Below are positions 61,288 through 64,000 of a DNA stretch of 64,000 bases, one piece after another. Source of the DNA: JACCTU01 sp963737405 (GTDB lineage: Bacteria; Actinomycetota; Thermoleophilia; Gaiellales; Gaiellaceae). Under the pieces are notes generated by a model. The model did no database searches and had not been told where the DNA came from. It saw only the letters and a list, made by a program, of their open reading frames with translations. Position 1 is the first letter of the stretch. Every line of letters starts with the position of its first letter. The stretch lies in NCBI GenBank assembly GCA_963737405.1, contig CAVTSL010000004.1, positions 98,244 to 162,243 of the forward strand, in the 5' to 3' direction. The translations under genes were made by a program, and so were the position numbers.

Positions 61288-62949
61288 GTGTCAGCCGGCC
61301 GCCCTCCGAGACCCGTGGCTGAGCCGCGCTACGGCGCCCGAGCCTGGGCCGGGGCGCTCAGTGGGCCCTGGGCCCGAAGCGTCGGCCTTCCGCTCGTCCT
61401 GTCGATCATCTGTCTGCGATCGCTGTTCCAGGACGGCTACCTCCTTCAGGTCGACGCGGTCTTCGGGCCCCGTGCCGCGCCAATCGGAACCGGGTTCGGC
61501 GCGCCGATCGGCCTCCTCCAGGCCGCCGGCGTCGAGCTGTTGGGCGGAGCGTGGACCGGGCGCCTGTGGGCGCTCGGCTCGCTGTTCCTCGCGGGCTTCG
61601 CACCGATGGTCCTGCTCAGACGCTCACCCTGGTTCGCCCAAGCCTCTGCAGGCGTGCTCGGCATGCTCAACCCATGGGTCTACGACCGATTCGTCGAGGG
61701 GCAGTGGGGCGTCCTGAACGCCGCCGCGGGCCTCTTCCTCTGGATCGCTGCATGGGAGGAGCTGAACGAGCGACCCGGGCCGTGGACCACCGGCCTGCTC
61801 GCACTCTGCACGGCGGCCGTCGCGGTCTTCGACCCCCATGTCCTCGGGCCGCTGGCCGTGCTGGCGGTTACCGCCGCGCTTTGGCGCCGGATCTGGCGGG
61901 ACCGCTCGGCGGTCGCGTGGGCCGGGGCCTCGGTCGGGCTCGTCGCGCTCTTGCTGCTGTATCCGGTCATCTCGTTCTTCGTCGACGACGAGCGCGGCGG
62001 ATACGGAACCGTTCGCCAGTTCACGCGCGCGGACTTCGCATTGTTCCGCTCTGTCTCGAGCGACGACTACGGGCTGATCCCGAACCTCGTCGGGCTCTAC
62101 GGCTATTGGGGCGAACGGCTCGGCCGCTTCCCACTTGCGAATGAAGACGCGACGTGGTGGCCGCTCACGGCCGCCGTGATCGTCGCGGCGGCAGTCGCGG
62201 GGGCCTGGCTCCGTCGAGACCGGGCATGGCTGTTCGTCTGCGGCATCGTGGGACTCGCACTGAGCGCGAGCACTGCATTGCCGGGCGGAGTCGACGCGGC
62301 GGCGGAGCTCGCGGACCGGCTTCCGCTCGTCGGCGCCTACCGCGAGCCGCAGAAGTGGAGCGCGCTCTGGCTGGTGGCAGTTGTGGTGTTGTCAGCCTGC
62401 GCGTCCGACGCGGTCGCAGGTCGGCGGCACCGGGCGTGGGCGGGCCCGGCGGTCGCATACGCCATTGTCCTCTGCGCGCTCTTCCCGGCGGGGGTCGGCC
62501 AGATCCGCGCCGTCCCGGCGATCGTCGCGCCGGTCGAGTATCCGGCGTACTGGTTTCGCACCGCCGAGTACGTCGGGCGCGCAGTTCCGGCCGACGACCC
62601 GATCCTCGTTCTGCCGTGGCACCTCTACCAGCCCCTCGGCGTGAGCGAGGGGCGACTCGTGGCGAACCCCGCGCGCGTCGTCTTCCCAGGGCGCCTGATC
62701 GTTCCCCAGAACCTCGAAATTCCGGGCCGTTTCTCGGAGGTCTCGTCGCGCTACGACCGGATCGGCGCCGTGATCCGGCGTGAGGGCTACCGATCGTGCG
62801 CCGTGGCGCGAGCGATCCGCCGGGAGGACGTCCGCTGGGTGCTCGTGCTTGACGGAACCGAGGGCCGAGGCGCTGTTGTCGGCCTGCGCCGGTGCGGGTT
62901 CGAGCTCGTCCAGGGCCGTCCGGGTCGCACCTCCGTCCTCAGGCTCTGA
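61288..62949 (+). CDS. Multi-pass membrane protein, GT-C-like, unknown function
   Basis: A 553-residue protein with about 10-12 hydrophobic helices and a C-terminal extracytoplasmic domain. Motifs include SPWFAQASAGVLGMLNPWVYDRF and LPLVGAYREPQKWSALWL. The latter matches the YR-D/E-P-x-K motif of the AftD-like protein at 54193, suggesting a shared GT-C ancestry. GTG 61288. Divergent from the flippase fusion (49-bp gap). The substrate is unknown. Confidence 0.7.
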   Translation: MSAGRPPRPVAEPRYGARAWAGALSGPWARSVGLPLVLSIICLRSLFQDGYLLQVDAVFGPRAAPIGTGFGAPIGLLQAAGVELLGGAWTGRLWALGSLFLAGFAPMVLLRRSPWFAQASAGVLGMLNPWVYDRFVEGQWGVLNAAAGLFLWIAAWEELNERPGPWTTGLLALCTAAVAVFDPHVLGPLAVLAVTAALWRRIWRDRSAVAWAGASVGLVALLLLYPVISFFVDDERGGYGTVRQFTRADFALFRSVSSDDYGLIPNLVGLYGYWGERLGRFPLANEDATWWPLTAAVIVAAAVAGAWLRRDRAWLFVCGIVGLALSASTALPGGVDAAAELADRLPLVGAYREPQKWSALWLVAVVVLSACASDAVAGRRHRAWAGPAVAYAIVLCALFPAGVGQIRAVPAIVAPVEYPAYWFRTAEYVGRAVPADDPILVLPWHLYQPLGVSEGRLVANPARVVFPGRLIVPQNLEIPGRFSEVSSRYDRIGAVIRREGYRSCAVARAIRREDVRWVLVLDGTEGRGAVVGLRRCGFELVQGRPGRTSVLRL

Positions 62950-62964
62950 GGCCCGGGTTTACGT

Positions 62965-62992
62965 TTGAGCTCGCTGGATAGGGTGTTACACT
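62965..62992 (+). promoter_or_regulatory. Possible promoter of the small secreted protein gene
   Basis: TTGAGC (62965-62970) and TACACT (62987-62992) are separated by 16 bp, a reasonable sigma-70-type match about 57 bp before ATG 63050. Confidence 0.4.
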
Positions 62993-63049
62993 CGGACACT
63001 CGGCTGACAGAAGTTGTCGGGGTCAAAAGCCGAATGGGGGTGACAGCCG

Positions 63050-63298
63050 ATGGGAAGCAGGCTGGTCGGCATTCTTGCCGTCTTAAGCGTGACCGGCAGC
63101 GTTACCTGGGCTGCCAACACTGGTCCGTTGAAGGCAAATCAGTCTTCGGGACCGGGGTACGGCTACGCGGGGAAGGTCACGATCTGCCACCACACGGGCT
63201 CGAGGAACAATCCGACCGTGACGATCAGCGTGAACGCGAACGCGCTTCCGGCGCATTTCGCACACGGCGACACGATCGGGCCGTGCCCGGGGGACTGA
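63050..63298 (+). CDS. Small secreted protein with CHxTG-type domain
   Basis: An 82-residue protein with an N-terminal signal peptide (SRLVGILAVLSVTGSVTWAA). A compact domain reads GKVTICHHTGSRNNPTVTI, then NANALPAHFAHGDTIGPC. The pattern I/L-C-H-x-x-G ... I-x-V-x2-x-A-L-x-A-H-x-x-H-G-D recurs at the ends of secreted proteins in actinobacteria and archaea. His and Cys residues suggest metal binding or a disulfide. GGGGGTGA precedes the ATG. Function unknown. Confidence 0.78.
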   Translation: MGSRLVGILAVLSVTGSVTWAANTGPLKANQSSGPGYGYAGKVTICHHTGSRNNPTVTISVNANALPAHFAHGDTIGPCPGD

Positions 63299-63342
63299 GC
63301 AGCGTCTCGGGACCGAGCCGCTAGAGGCACAGCATCCGGCAG

Positions 63343-64000
63343 ATGACGCGCGGGGCGGTCGCTTCCCCTCTAAAGCACCTGACGGCCGCCCCGCCGGCGA
63401 CGGCGCCGCGCGCGCTCGTCGTCACCTATGGATCGGTTCTGTCCCCTGATCACGGCCTTGCCGTTCGGGCCCGCGCGATGATCGAAGCCTTAAGCCGACT
63501 CGGCGTGCGCAGCCCGAGTGATCAGTCACTCGGAGCGTGTCGGCGGACGTCGGCCAGCACTCGAGGAGCTGCACGTGCTTCGGCGCCCACTGCACCTCGG
63601 GTGGTCGGCCGAGCTGGCACGCGCGGTACACGAGCATCAACGCGGCGTGGACGTGATCGTCGTCGAAAGCGCGCTGCTTCTTCCGGCCGTTCGGGCAGCG
63701 CGACGGCGCGCGCCGATCGTCTGGGACACGAACGAGTGCGAGACGTTGCGCACTACTCCCGGGTCGAATCCAGCCCCACGAATCGTCTACGCGGCTTCGT
63801 CTGGCGGCTCATTGAACGCTGGCAGCGGGTCGCTCGGGCCGATGTCGTGGTCGCGATGAGCGAGACGGAGGCCGAATGGTAGGAGACCAGCTCTTTTCCG
63901 GCGTCGCGAAGGAAGCTCGCGGTGGTCGACCACTGCTCGCCTGCCCGCCGCATCGCTTTCGACCGCGCCCGCCCCGGAGCTCGAGCGGCTCTGCGGCGCG
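63343..64000 (+). CDS. Family 4 glycosyltransferase, N-terminal part (multiple frameshifts, runs off window)
   Basis: The pieces read in order like one GT-B N-terminal domain: RALVVTYGSVLSPDHGLAVR (from ATG 63343), then VISHSERVGGRRPALEELHV and VDVIVVESALLLPAVRAARR, then LRGFVWRLIERWQRVARADV and VVAMSETEAEW, and a last segment SRRKLAVVDHCSPARRIAF near 63900-63960. Frames change near 63510, 63760 and 63880. Sequence errors are likelier than decay because each piece keeps family pattern. The catalytic C-terminal domain lies beyond the window. Confidence 0.6.

Overview
The window is a GC-rich (about 70%), densely packed bacterial chromosome segment with short intergenic gaps, many GTG starts and chains of 4-nt ATGA/GTGA overlaps. 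A CysO-CysM-Mec-MoeZ cysteine operon and tandem 11-bp GTTCACC Pho boxes point to an actinobacterium. The overall flavour suggests a deep-branching class such as Thermoleophilia/Gaiellales, but that placement is inference. No rRNA, tRNA, CRISPR array, transposase or prophage gene was recognised. No gene-free stretch exceeds about 210 bp.

Layout. (1) 1-1.7 kb: end of an MBL-fold hydrolase and a CBS-domain membrane protein. (2) 1.7-20.9 kb: a large sugar/cyclitol catabolic island. It holds four Gfo/Idh/MocA dehydrogenases, IolD, IolC-, IolB- and IolE-like proteins, a zinc alcohol dehydrogenase, two SDRs, a HpcH/HpaI aldolase, a D-2-hydroxyacid dehydrogenase, a xylose-isomerase-like TIM barrel, a xylulokinase-type kinase and a ribose-type ABC importer. 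It reads as myo-inositol (or related cyclitol) breakdown plus an aldose isomerase/kinase branch. No IolJ or IolA is visible. (3) 20.9-24.1 kb: a cupredoxin, then the protein-thiocarboxylate cysteine operon moeZ-cysO-cysM-mec on the minus strand. (4) 24.1-28.9 kb: an unknown protein, a TPR protein, the primary sigma factor, an M20 dipeptidase and a HxlR regulator. (5) 28.9-45.7 kb: a phosphate island with phoU, pstB, an ATP-grasp gene, pit plus its DUF47 partner, phoR/phoP, ppk, ppx, Nudix, CHAD, a second PhoP-like regulator, PHP, amidohydrolase, pstA, pstC and pstS. Seven sites carry 11-bp-spaced Pho-box repeats. (6) 45.7-54.2 kb: VOC protein, acyl-CoA dehydrogenase, methyltransferase, stand-alone LigD polymerase, two alpha/beta hydrolases, a phytoene-desaturase-like oxidoreductase, a TPR-cyclase and OsmC. 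(7) 54.2-64 kb: envelope polysaccharide genes: an AftD-like GT-C protein, GT2, GT4, a flippase fused to a GT2, a second large membrane protein, a small secreted protein and a broken GT4.

A striking technical feature is at least 13 genes (including the primary sigma factor, pstC and iolD) that are interrupted by one or a few single-base indels while both halves stay perfectly conserved. Most are one extra G or C. They are best read as sequence errors, not pseudogenes, so those genes are listed here as single reconstructed CDSs spanning the frame change.
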